A stretch of DNA of 64,000 bases from Trissonchulus latispiculum (Eukaryota; Nematoda; Enoplea; Enoplida; Ironidae): contig JASAND010015646.1 in NCBI GenBank assembly GCA_030248195.1, positions 44,414 to 108,413 of the forward strand, given 5' to 3'. How positions within the stretch are numbered: position 1 is the first letter of the stretch; each line of letters opens with the position of its first letter. The translations under genes were made by a program, and so were the position numbers. Of this stretch, positions 52,315 through 62,551 are shown piece by piece. The notes beneath the pieces are model-generated. The model was not told the DNA's origin. It ran no database searches and worked only from the letters and a program-made list of their open reading frames with translations.

Positions 52315-53080
52315 TACATAAACAAAAACAATAGGTCACATGTTAAATGATTCAATTTTGCAAGCTAAGACAGTAGCTGTGTAAACCTGCAGAAATGCTT
52401 AATACATATAAAGTTCCTATAGTGGAATTAAAACATATATCTTCAAAGAATGGGAAAAAATTCCGCCATTCACATAAACAACACCCAATAGTCACATCTC
52501 ATGAAATAATTCGGTTTTTATAAAAATTTTATGACGAGAGATTAGTTCAGAGAATAGAGAAGTTCGAAAGTTTCTTAATATTAAGCAAACTTAGGTTAAT
52601 CGTTTATCTGGGTATGAGGAAGCAGTGGTCTGCTGGTGTGGTGTTCTTTTGTGCTACTATGTTTTAAAAAGCTGGGGCCCTTTTAGTTTTAGTAGTTGAA
52701 GAAAAAGTCAGCATTTTTGACCTGAAAAAAGTGCATTTTGTAATGAAATTGGTAAAATCTAAAATTAAAATCTGTCTAAATTGAGTAAAACGTGGCTAGG
52801 ACTTGCGGAATCGGTGGAGAAGAATCTCCCTATCATGGATTTGCGAAGAAGATCAACAATTATCATTACGGAAAGTAACTAATAAATGATGTCCAGGCAA
52901 TAATTGTATGAATTGTTTTGTGTTTGCCAAGCCAGAGTTGTCTAGTACTCAATATTGAGGGAAATTCTCAAGTAGGGATTAAGGTTTGCACTCGATTAAG
53001 GGCAGAAAGTGTAGTCGCAGTGATAATTTTGAAGCTTAAACATCATTAAATTATTAACAGTACTAATCTAGAAGTTGTTG
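52315..53080. other. AT-rich, nothing recognised
   Basis: No gene, repeat or terminus seen. Possibly the border of the downstream retroelement, but no long terminal repeat can be shown without its second copy. Confidence 0.45.
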
Positions 53081-56000
53081 GCGAAAGGGTGATTCGGTCA
53101 CCTATTCCCTAATGACCGGAGTTGTCACTCCACCCTAGCTTAACTGACAATGTCTTAACAAAATTTAAAGGATTTTGGAGGAAAGTAGTGAGTTGTCACT
53201 CCCCACGAAGGAAAATACTTGTAATTGGACCAATCTTAAGCGTTTTAATGAGTTGTCACTCATAACTTGAGTTAAGAATGCCCCTGTTCACCACCTTGCA
53301 CGTCTTTCATTGACTAAACATGAACCAGCAGGAAGTCATTGACTTTTAATAGGCAATTACACGCTTAATCAGCCGAGAAGTGGTCATCCAAAATACTTAC
53401 AAAGTGGAAATTTACGCTAAAAAAGGGACTAATATTGGAAGATGGTTCGATTTTAGGTAGAAAACAGTTAAGTACGTAGTTATATAGGCTTAATTAGGGT
53501 TAGTTAGTATTAATTAGGTGATAATTAATTAATTTTAACAATTTTGGGTCGAAACCTGACTTGGGCTCAACTGAAAGAGAATTTGACGCTGATTCCGAAA
53601 ATCCAAACCCGACCTCCTAACTCCCAAAATTAAGAAAGTTATAAACAAAAAGGGTTTTTAAAAGGGTTACATTTTGATGGTGTAATTTTAACGTTCTAGA
53701 ACAAATAGGCGTTCTAGAACGACTTTCCTTTTTGGTTTGACTTAAGTCAAACCTTTTCTTCTCTTTCTTCTTTCCTCTCCGTCTTTCTGTTGGGCCTTTC
53801 CTCAAGGACCCAACAGTTGTCTTCTCCTCAAGCTTCGGCCGAAGACAAAGCCAGCAAAGAGGAAAAGGGAAATGTACACAATTTCCAGCCCAAGTCATGA
53901 CTAGAAGGGGGCCATTGGCCTTTAATAATAATAATATTGCATTAATAAGTAGTTAGGAATGCGTACGTAAGTATATACTAGGTAACTATGTAAATTATTG
54001 GTTTTAGAAAATTGTACAATTCGAGCAACAATTAGTAAAAGTTCTAAAAATTAGTAAAATTCTCCCTTTGGTTACGTTTATATGTTAAAGAAAAGTTCCC
54101 AAAATTCTACCAAGTTTTAGGGCCAGGGATCCATCAAAAAAAGGGTCAGTTGGAGGGCAATAATTCTCGAAACTCATTAATATTGACCCTCGGCGGTCAG
54201 CTGGCCCGCCTCGCCACTGCGCCCCATATGTAAAAGGTGGCAAGCTTCTGGAAGCTTCCAGAACCTTCCAGAAGCTTTGCCTCAAAATCAAAGGAAAATC
54301 CGCTTCCAAACTTACTAATGACCTGTCATCGGGCGGCTAGCAAAACTGTCAGCCCGACCCCAAAATTTTCCCTCTAATCAGTGTTCATTTGAGTGCGACC
54401 GAGAGCGGTTGCTTTTCCCCTCCCTCCTAGTGCGCTCTCCAGTGCAGTTGTTGCCTGCATGGGGGCTATAGTGCACTCCCTCCGGTTAGGACTAAAACGT
54501 AGGACTTTTCTGGCCTTCGGGCCAGAAAAGAAACTGAGAAATATACCACGAACACTTACAATTTAAGGGCCGCATAGGTTTGTTATACCTGGCCAGGACC
54601 TACTATGAGAACAAAATCCTAGGAAAATCAACGGCCATTTTGGCCATATTTTTGTGTAGTATTGAGGCCTTTTTGGCCATTTTTTATGTGTGATGCTTTT
54701 GGGCCTTCGGGGCCAGTTTTTCTGTCTTTTGTACGGCCAACGAACCTAAATTCTATGTGTATTTTGGGCCAGTGAGCCCCACTTTTTCTCAGTATCTTGG
54801 GCCAGAGGCCAGTCTTATTTCTCTAGCATGTGTGGGCCTTTGAGCCACTTTTTAGTTCTTTTAAATTAAGCCCTTATTCTTATTATTTTATTGTTTTAAT
54901 AACGGGGCAGCTCATGTAAACTCCTCCTGTTCGATGGAGGTCTTGAGAATTGTCCCTACTTTGGTGTTTCTGTTTTTATACTCGACACTCTCTCATTATC
55001 GAGGTTTGCTGACCTCCACCCCTCGTTATTCTATTTTTATTTAGTTACTCTTTGATTTGCACTTTTCGGTCAAGCCACGACCAACACTTTTACCATATTT
55101 TATAAGGCTCGTTGGCCAGTAAATTCGGGGTTTCAATGTAGAATACGGGATTTCTGAGTGGGGACCCCGCCCCTGAGTTTGAGCTAGAGGGTCCCTTTGC
55201 TACGACCCTGGAATGTTAAGCTAGTAATAGGTAGCTTCACCCCACAGCCGGCAACTAGGAGTTGCCGGCCTTTATTGTTTTGTCACGGCTTTGTTAAGCC
55301 TCAAAAACTCATTGTCCGTAATTTGTAATTGTTTGCTGAAGGTCGGTATTGAAATTAGTAGGTTACCAAAAATGCGAAACGAATCTTAAAAACGAAGTTC
55401 TAAAATAATCATTTGTCTCATAATCCGTTGTTTAAACAATTAATAATCAAGCGTTTCACGGGGAATGACCGACTTCCCCATTGGTTAATTTAACTGTTGA
55501 CAGTAGTTTTGTTGTTGGTAATGATTGCTTGGCAATCATTACTCACATGGCTTTCACAAAGTTTTAAAAAGTTCTTCAAAGTTCTCAAACTTCTACGCTA
55601 AAAGTCGAGTTTTAGGACTCTAAAACTCGCAACAAAATCTTTATTAAATCTGGTTAAACTAATGGCTAACAATTACGTAAAATAGGTACTTAAGGCCCCA
55701 GTTAAGGATATAAACAATCCCATAAATTAGATTTAGGGTGTGTGAATTACCCCTCGGTGTGTGCGCGTGTGTGTGTTTGAGATTAGTTAGATAAGTACCT
55801 ACTTAAGAGGTTGCGTGTTTGGACGTGTGTGTGTGCGATTGTATGAATGACCTTGTATGGTAGGCGTGATTGGTATGAATGACTGTAAATTGTCGGTATG
55901 AGTGTATGCTAGGCTAACTGTCGTATAAATGAAGCTTGAATGTTCAATTATGCTGTGTCGCAAATATTGTGTGAATGTTGTCTGAATGCCGTATGAAGGA

Positions 56001-57540
56001 TCAAATGGTTGTCTAGTTGTGTGACCTGAATAGTGTGCGCGCGTTGTACGACAGATGTTTAACTCCGTAATAGGATTAGCTAGTCTGAAGGTGTATAAGT
56101 GTTGCGTGTATGTGTAGGATGTAATGGAATAAGCGATTTGTAACGAATGTCTGCGTATAATTGTGCGAAGCATTAGAATTAGTTAGGACTCCTATAGTAG
56201 GCAGGGAAATAGTAATAACTAAGGTAGTTTTAGGTAATAAGCCTTGTATACGTGTGCAGATGTCTACGAATGTATGATTGCGTGAGAAAAGCTAGGTTTA
56301 GGTTCAATTAAGTGAGTACATAAGTGGGGTCCAGACCAAGGGATCTAGGGTCACGGGGACCCCATATTAGGCCCTTGCTGGACAGGAAAGGGTTATCCTC
56401 GATTCGTCCGCGTAGGCCACCCTTTGTTAAGAGTGCGGGCGAATCGCATGAAGGAAAAACTCCCCAATAGTTGGAATGAGCAGGATAGCAATTAGCTATG
56501 TAGGTATTAGGGATAGTTATCAGAACCATTTTCCAATAAAGGCAAAATAATCAGCAAAAGGCACAAAGTTAATCAGTTTCCGAAGTACAATGTCTGTTAA
56601 AGCAGGAAGTTGTTACCTTCCGTTTTAAGGCCCGGGAAAACGGAGGCCTTAAACTTGCTTATTATGCGCGTTAATGTCTTTCGAATTAGGCAATGTTTAT
56701 CATAAACAGGAAGTTGTTACCTTCCTCACCCGGACCTGGAAAACCAAAGGTCCTAAGCCTGACCACGCTAGAACAAAGTGGCAATGCACGTTTTAAGACG
56801 GTTAGAACCCGCCTGTTTCGAAAGGGCTCAAAACAACCGTAATCTCACGCTCCCAGTCTGGGTTGCACCGAAGCAAGAAGTATAAGGCGAAATCATGTCG
56901 TAATGGCAATTTCTTGCACAAGAGTGCAAGAAATTGGGCGAAAAATAGTATTTCGCCTCAAAGTTAACTTTCAATGCGGCAATATTGTTAAAACGGCACC
57001 AAATCAAGATATTCTCGCTAAACTTTCAAGTTTTCACAACAAAATCAAGTTTACAAGTCGAATTCTTGTTCAGAAAGCCAAAAATGTGAGTAATGGTTGC
57101 TGGGTTCGAATCCCGCACCTATAACTTGTACTAATGGGTTTTAACCCATTTGATTCAGGTGCGGACGAGAACAGATCTCCTGCCTGAATTAGCCGAATTC
57201 TGTCTCTGGATAATCAGTTGAGGATCATACCGTCAGTCTAGTATTGTGATTATTGGTAGTGGAAGGCCGAAGAGCCAGTGCTGAATCAGATTATTTGTGG
57301 AACTCAGATACGGACTTGGAAGCAGAGTAGGTGCTCTAATTGTAACAGAGTCTGATATAGACTTTAGAGGCAGAGACAGTTTTGGAATTGCACTGAATCA
57401 TCTGTGGGACCTGAAACCTAACCAAACGAGCTGGACCTTATTTTAGCCACTCTAAAATATCTCTTACCCTTTTACCTCAAAAGATGAATCTTTTTGAACT
57501 AATCGTCAGCCTTATCGAAGGGGTTATCACCCCTTGTCTC
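53081..57540 (+). other. non-coding tract dense in perfect stem-loops
   Basis: About 4.5 kb without a credible ORF but with more than 15 stem-loops. Examples: 53249-53264 (ATGAGT/ACTCAT), 53692-53721 (11 bp), palindrome 53734-53753, 53787-53816 (CTGTTGGG stem), 54239-54281 (about 16 bp), 54505-54530 (11 bp closed by C-TTCG-G), 55247-55269 (10 bp), 55518-55542 (11 bp), 55606-55629 (10 bp), 56605-56621 and 56709-56725 (GGAAG/CTTCC), 56907-56936 (13 bp), 57133-57150 (8 bp), 57518-57535 (7 bp). Lying just upstream of the Gag-like ORF, it may be the LTR and/or leader RNA of that retroelement, which I cannot confirm because the 3' end lies outside the window. Confidence 0.6.
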
Positions 57541-58270
57541 TGGTCTAACTAATCAGTGGTAGTTTCAAGTCAATCGGAAGTAGAAGATATAAAGAAGAGA
57601 TTAAATATAAGCTTACCTTGTACTAACCCCATAACCGTTCCCAGGAAACTCCCAACCGGACCGACCCTTGCGTTGTCCCCCCAGGTGACCGAACAGCATC
57701 CGAAAGTGCTATTGTTACTGGCATTTCGGGCTCACCCACAGACCGGAATCGGGTACTACTAACAACTCTAATCTAGTTAACTTATCCTTTCTGTAGCTTT
57801 TGTTATTATCATATTATTGTCCTTGGTAAGGAGGACGGATAAAGAGTTTTAACTTAAAGCACGAGCACAAGCATATAGGGACCGCACAGTAGAGTTTAGT
57901 GGTAGATTACGACAAGAGGAAGAAAGAAAGAATCAGTCAGTTGAGTTAGAGAGTCAAAACCTTGTCCCTACAATAATTACTAATTTTGGGTAAACCGAGT
58001 ACTGGCAGCTCTGGCAAACTAGCTTACTGTTTGCTGTTAACTGTATAATTGTGTTGTAAGTTGCCAATTGCACTGTTTGCTGTAATATTATCAGTCGTAC
58101 ACCTATACTCACCATTGTTCTTAGTATAATAAGTCTTGTTGTTTGTATCAATAAATTGCCGTGCCTTCTAATCAGTCGCATCACCTAAGGCACCTATCCT
58201 GATCAATACTGTGGAGCATATCTGACCCCTGAACAAGTAAGCGATTGTAATCAGACCCCTTGGACCCTAC
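57541..58270. other. leader before Gag-like ORF, nothing recognised
   Basis: Base composition becomes more balanced, but no domain, RNA gene or repeat is recognised. Confidence 0.4.
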
Positions 58271-58279
58271 AAAGACAGC

Positions 58280-58743
58280 GTGATCCCGGATCTTGATTTG
58301 TCAATCAAGGTCTCTACACTAGAGTTCATTGTTACTGAACTGAGTCGCCCGCTGGAAAGCAAGTGTCGACCCCGCTTGCTGACGACATCAACGGAGCCTG
58401 ACCCCTTCCTAAACGAACTCACGATCAAGACCCCACCCAGGTTGGCTGCAGGGAATTCTCAGTTTTGGACAAACCACCTTCTGAGAATCCGGTGCCTAAG
58501 TTTATCATTACCGATAAACGCGCTGACCTTCCGTGCTTTGAAGTGGTTGTTACCCCAAGCCTGCGTCTTGTTAGACCAAAACGGACCCTAATCCTGCCGA
58601 AAGAAATTGGAGCCAAATCCAAGCCACTTCATTACACGGTAAATACAGATTTTGGAGCCCCCAGTGAGGAACACCCTACGAAGATTATCCAGTTGGACAA
58701 CCTGCCAGTGAGGACAATCACGACCCAAGGACTCAATCATTAA
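58280..58743 (+). CDS. short overlapping ORFs upstream of gag, unknown
   Basis: Two frames overlap: 58280-58591 (103 codons) and 58465-58743 (92 codons). The second has CFEVVVTPSLRLVRPKRTL and a coding-like composition similar to the Gag-like ORF that begins 74 bp later. They may be one earlier ORF with a frame break, an accessory gene, or chance. No family recognised. Confidence 0.3.
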
Positions 58744-58816
58744 GATCAAGCGAGGATCCACCCTTACCCTATCATGGAATCAGTTACGACCCTACCGATC
58801 AACTCAAGAAGAAAGT

Positions 58817-61800
58817 ATGGAGCAGTTTGATCCCGCAGATGATAATGGAAATGGACCCCCTAACATGGCATTGCCTAATGCCCCTCCTGGACCCCCCGGA
58901 ATTCCCCCTCCCTATAACCCCCAAATGCCCCAGATGGTTTTCCCCCAGATGCCTATCCTACATAATGGAAATGTGGAGGACCTTCTAGGCCAGCTGCGTG
59001 ACAGTATCCAGAATCAGGCCATTGCTGCCTCCTACCGAGATATGCCCATTTACTCCGGAAAGGACCATGAAAACTTCGACGATCACCTGGTCAACTACGA
59101 GAAGTTCAGCCAGAGGCTCAATCTGGACGACTACCAGAAAGTCATGAACATCTCCTCTACCCTCCGAGGTCGAGCCGCAGAGATTTATAAATGCATGCCC
59201 AGAGGCGCCATGCAACAGGACGATTGGGAAGCCTCTGTAAGAGCCCTCAGAGAAGTCATGATCCCTCCCATGACAGATATGCATGCCACGGCCAAACTGT
59301 TCAGCATCAGGCAAATGCCGCACGAATCAGTTGCCGATTTTTCCCTCAGATTGCAGAAATATGCCCGAATTGCCTGGGAAGACCGAGGAGATCCGGGTAT
59401 GCTTGAAGATATCAAATTAAAGACCTTCCTCATAGGATTACGGAACGAATTCAAGCCGCATGTCCCTATGGACACCGCAGATTACTCCCTGGCCTTTAAG
59501 AAGGCCCGAGCAGCAGAAGGCGTCTACCCTGGAGAAGGAACCCCTGCCTTTCTGGAAGTGGACCCTGAAGCCTCCATTCCAAATACAAACCTCACCGGCC
59601 CAGCCCTCCTTAATACTATCAGTTCCCTAGTCCAGAGTACTGCACTGCTTGCCAATGAGATCAAGGAAATCAAGATTTCAGGAAATGAACAGTCCAGATC
59701 AGCTCCCCCGCCCCGGAAGGGAAATGATAAGATCCCATTTCCCAATGATTTCAGGTGTTTCAACTGTGGACGAGCAGGACACTCCAAGCGCGAGTGCAGA
59801 TCGCCTGGAGGTGGAGCCTACCGACCCAGAAACGATTTCGCCGGCCCGCCGCGCAACAACTACAACAACAATGGCAATGGAAATTCCAATAATTTCCGAC
59901 CCAACAATGGACCGCCAAAGTACCCCCCTACTGGCAATGGAATGAACAGAAACTACAACGAACGATATCCACCCAGAAATGGGCCTCCTGGGCAACACCA
60001 GCAATACCCCCAGCCGAAGCCTCAGTGGAGCAGAGATAATGGGCGCAATGCCAATGAAGTTGTCCATGCACCCTACGGGTCAAGATTTGCTGACGTGGGT
60101 CATCAGAGGAACCCACCTCCTATGGTCCAAGCCATAAGTGCCGAGCCCGAAGGTAAGACTGCCTATTTCCCTCCTAACCACTCCAGCCTGCCTACCCAGA
60201 TCCTACAGCTAGAGCAGGAAATCAAGGATTTGGGAGGCCAATACTTCTCCGTCCCTCCCTATGTCAAGATTGAACAGCCAAAAGGAGGATCTGCCTACAC
60301 CCTGAATGTTGAGAAAGATTCTGTGGACCCTGAAACTGAACGACTGGATCGTGAATTGCATTCCTTGCCTATGTATCAGAAACCAATGTCTGTCACTTAT
60401 CCCCGGTCCCACAGGTTGGAAGAACCCCAGACCATAGAGTATGGCTATCCGTCCCACGTCAAACGGCGACTGTCCCAGAATCCTACTGCTTCCTTTCCCC
60501 CAAGTGAGAAGACCACCGAGAAGAAAAGTTCCTTTGAGCCGCCTGTCGGTGAACCCACGCAAATGGTCCAGCCCCCACCGCGGAAGTCTGCTGGTCCATA
60601 TGATACAAATCCACGGAAGAATCCGATGCGGGATCATTCCTTAGGACGCGGTCGAGGGCTACAAAGGAGTCCCCGATGTCATGATTTTACGCAAACCTAT
60701 CCCAAGCCTCGCTTCCAGTCAGCCCCTCCATCCGACGCCTTAACCATCGGACTTGGTGAAGCCGTCCGAGAATTCCGAATTCAGCTTGGGTTGTCACCCG
60801 ATCCACAACTGTCGTCTCTCCCCGGGCAAGAAAGAGGGAAGGCGATCTATTTTGAACGGACCGAACAAAGACCAGATCTGGGAATGAACCCTCCGGCGGA
60901 TATGGCCGCAGTGATGCAGAGTGCTCAAAAAGTGCTTGCCCACGGCGGGATGGCCATGGACTTGTTACATGCCCCGTTGGTTCCTGAGAAAGGACTGGTG
61001 AGATGGGAAAAACCAAAGGAGCCAGTTCAGAAGCATACCCCCCAAGAAGTGGTCCCGATCGCCCCCCGACCAGTAAGAACCTCCAACCCTTGCCCCATTG
61101 ATATGGGCCCAGTGATGACCTTTGCTCGACGAGTTTTGGATCGGGTTGGGGAACCGTTCGCTGAGGAAGAGCTCCTCAGAGCCATGGATCCCAGCATTTT
61201 CCTAACCCAGGACGGATCCTATTCCCCGCCGAGAATGGAATATCAAGTCAGTGACCTTATCAAGTACCCGGAGAGAGGAAGATTCAAGATCATTGATCAG
61301 GAAGCTATCTACGAAGTTAGCCGAAGGATCCTGAAGAGGCTTGGTAGGTCTGTATCTGATGAGAACTTTTATTGTTCCCTTGACAGTGACATATTGGAAG
61401 CGCCTGAAGAATCGCCTCATGCTGGAAGGTTGGATCTCTGGGTAGAAAATCTCCTCAGCACTTCCATCCCCCTAACCTGGAGATTACTCCAGGACGAAAA
61501 AGAAAATCGCGACCCTCTGTTCAACCTGTCTGACAGGCCTGTCATTAATGATTTAATGGATAGCTTGGAGGAGACAACCAGCTCCAACGCCTCAGAAGGC
61601 TCAGATGAGGAATTGGACACTGCTGTGAAGAAGCTTCGCTCCCGGGAAATCCGAGTGAACCTTAACGCTGTCGAACCCACCGTCATAAAGACCAGGAAGA
61701 ACAGGAAGAGCAAAAAGAAGAAGAAGAAGGTCATTACAAAAATAAGGAAAACTCTTGGGGAGATTCACATACCAGAGTCTGACCTGTGTCCCCAGGACAT

Positions 61801-62551
61801 TAAGTTCCTTCGCCGACTTTTGAAAGATGTCCGAAGCAAAGAAAGGAAACGCGCCCAGAAGGAAGAGCGACGTGCCTGGCAAATGAAACGAGAACGCGAG
61901 AGAAGTTGGGAATCTTACCAGCAGTACCTCATGGCCCGAGCTCGAATGGAAGCCCTCCATCCGATCAGGAGAACAACTGACTCGCCCCCGCCCCGGAGAA
62001 AGACTCCTACCCCGACTCGCAAGAGTAACCCAAGGTCAAGTTCTGTTCCCACAACTGTACGACTACCCGAGGAAGAACTGATTCTAACTTCCCCCAACGA
62101 TGAGCATAGTGAACTTCCTACGCCCAAAACGGCCACGAAAGCGAAAAGTCCGACCTCCTTGCCCTTTCCCATCCTAGTGATGTGGATTGCTCTCGGTCTA
62201 ATGATAGCCCTGTTGGTCCCCTGTATCCAGGCACAAGATAGTGACGACTACTTCACGCAAAGGGCCAAGGCGATGAATACCATGGTCTCCACCAAGTGGG
62301 GTTTGGCCCTATCCCCTAAAGGTTTGATGGCGACTTATACCAAAACGGAATATGTCCCCATTTTAATCCATATGAAAGTTCCTAAACCCCCCAACTCAAG
62401 AAAATGCAGGCATGGGTATTCTTCTGTTCTCTCTGTGGAGGAGAGCCAGCTTCTGTCCCAGAAAGCCTTCAAGCACAATGTAAGAAATGTGACACCCCTC
62501 GGAACCGAGCGAACGAACTGCTTACCGATTGCCCTCATGAACCTCACCTAG
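58817..62551 (+). CDS. gag: Gag-like polyprotein fused to Env signal segment, no pol
   Basis: One uninterrupted frame of 1,244 codons from a retroelement or endogenous retrovirus. Order: proline-rich start; helical retrotransposon-gag capsid-like region at about 75-236; one CCHC zinc knuckle at 314-327 (CFNCGRAGHSKREC), expected to bind genomic RNA; Asn/Gly/Pro-rich linker 330-425; about 500 residues of unknown type with three related helical modules starting at 698, 765 and 830; a Lys/Arg-rich block at about 957-975; a charged coiled-coil-like stretch at about 1007-1055; then a hydrophobic segment 1117-1136 followed by an Env-like ectodomain start. No protease, RT, RNase H or integrase motif lies between. 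G+C is clearly higher than in the flanks. After about 62385 the Env-type reading continues in another frame, and this ORF ends on out-of-family sequence. Confidence 0.75.
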   Translation: MEQFDPADDNGNGPPNMALPNAPPGPPGIPPPYNPQMPQMVFPQMPILHNGNVEDLLGQLRDSIQNQAIAASYRDMPIYSGKDHENFDDHLVNYEKFSQRLNLDDYQKVMNISSTLRGRAAEIYKCMPRGAMQQDDWEASVRALREVMIPPMTDMHATAKLFSIRQMPHESVADFSLRLQKYARIAWEDRGDPGMLEDIKLKTFLIGLRNEFKPHVPMDTADYSLAFKKARAAEGVYPGEGTPAFLEVDPEASIPNTNLTGPALLNTISSLVQSTALLANEIKEIKISGNEQSRSAPPPRKGNDKIPFPNDFRCFNCGRAGHSKRECRSPGGGAYRPRNDFAGPPRNNYNNNGNGNSNNFRPNNGPPKYPPTGNGMNRNYNERYPPRNGPPGQHQQYPQPKPQWSRDNGRNANEVVHAPYGSRFADVGHQRNPPPMVQAISAEPEGKTAYFPPNHSSLPTQILQLEQEIKDLGGQYFSVPPYVKIEQPKGGSAYTLNVEKDSVDPETERLDRELHSLPMYQKPMSVTYPRSHRLEEPQTIEYGYPSHVKRRLSQNPTASFPPSEKTTEKKSSFEPPVGEPTQMVQPPPRKSAGPYDTNPRKNPMRDHSLGRGRGLQRSPRCHDFTQTYPKPRFQSAPPSDALTIGLGEAVREFRIQLGLSPDPQLSSLPGQERGKAIYFERTEQRPDLGMNPPADMAAVMQSAQKVLAHGGMAMDLLHAPLVPEKGLVRWEKPKEPVQKHTPQEVVPIAPRPVRTSNPCPIDMGPVMTFARRVLDRVGEPFAEEELLRAMDPSIFLTQDGSYSPPRMEYQVSDLIKYPERGRFKIIDQEAIYEVSRRILKRLGRSVSDENFYCSLDSDILEAPEESPHAGRLDLWVENLLSTSIPLTWRLLQDEKENRDPLFNLSDRPVINDLMDSLEETTSSNASEGSDEELDTAVKKLRSREIRVNLNAVEPTVIKTRKNRKSKKKKKKVITKIRKTLGEIHIPESDLCPQDIKFLRRLLKDVRSKERKRAQKEERRAWQMKRERERSWESYQQYLMARARMEALHPIRRTTDSPPPRRKTPTPTRKSNPRSSSVPTTVRLPEEELILTSPNDEHSELPTPKTATKAKSPTSLPFPILVMWIALGLMIALLVPCIQAQDSDDYFTQRAKAMNTMVSTKWGLALSPKGLMATYTKTEYVPILIHMKVPKPPNSRKCRHGYSSVLSVEESQLLSQKAFKHNVRNVTPLGTERTNCLPIALMNLT

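Noticed and set aside
57098..57122. tRNA gene or retroelement primer-binding site around GGTTCGAATCC
   Set aside because: There is an exact B-box and a T-arm-like stem, but no A box, D-arm or acceptor partner upstream. The strand is tRNA-sense, and its complement does not fit a tRNA 3' end, so neither tRNA nor primer-binding site holds.
59185..62172. Minus-strand and alternative-frame ORFs within the Gag-like gene
   Set aside because: Shadows of the 1,244-codon frame.
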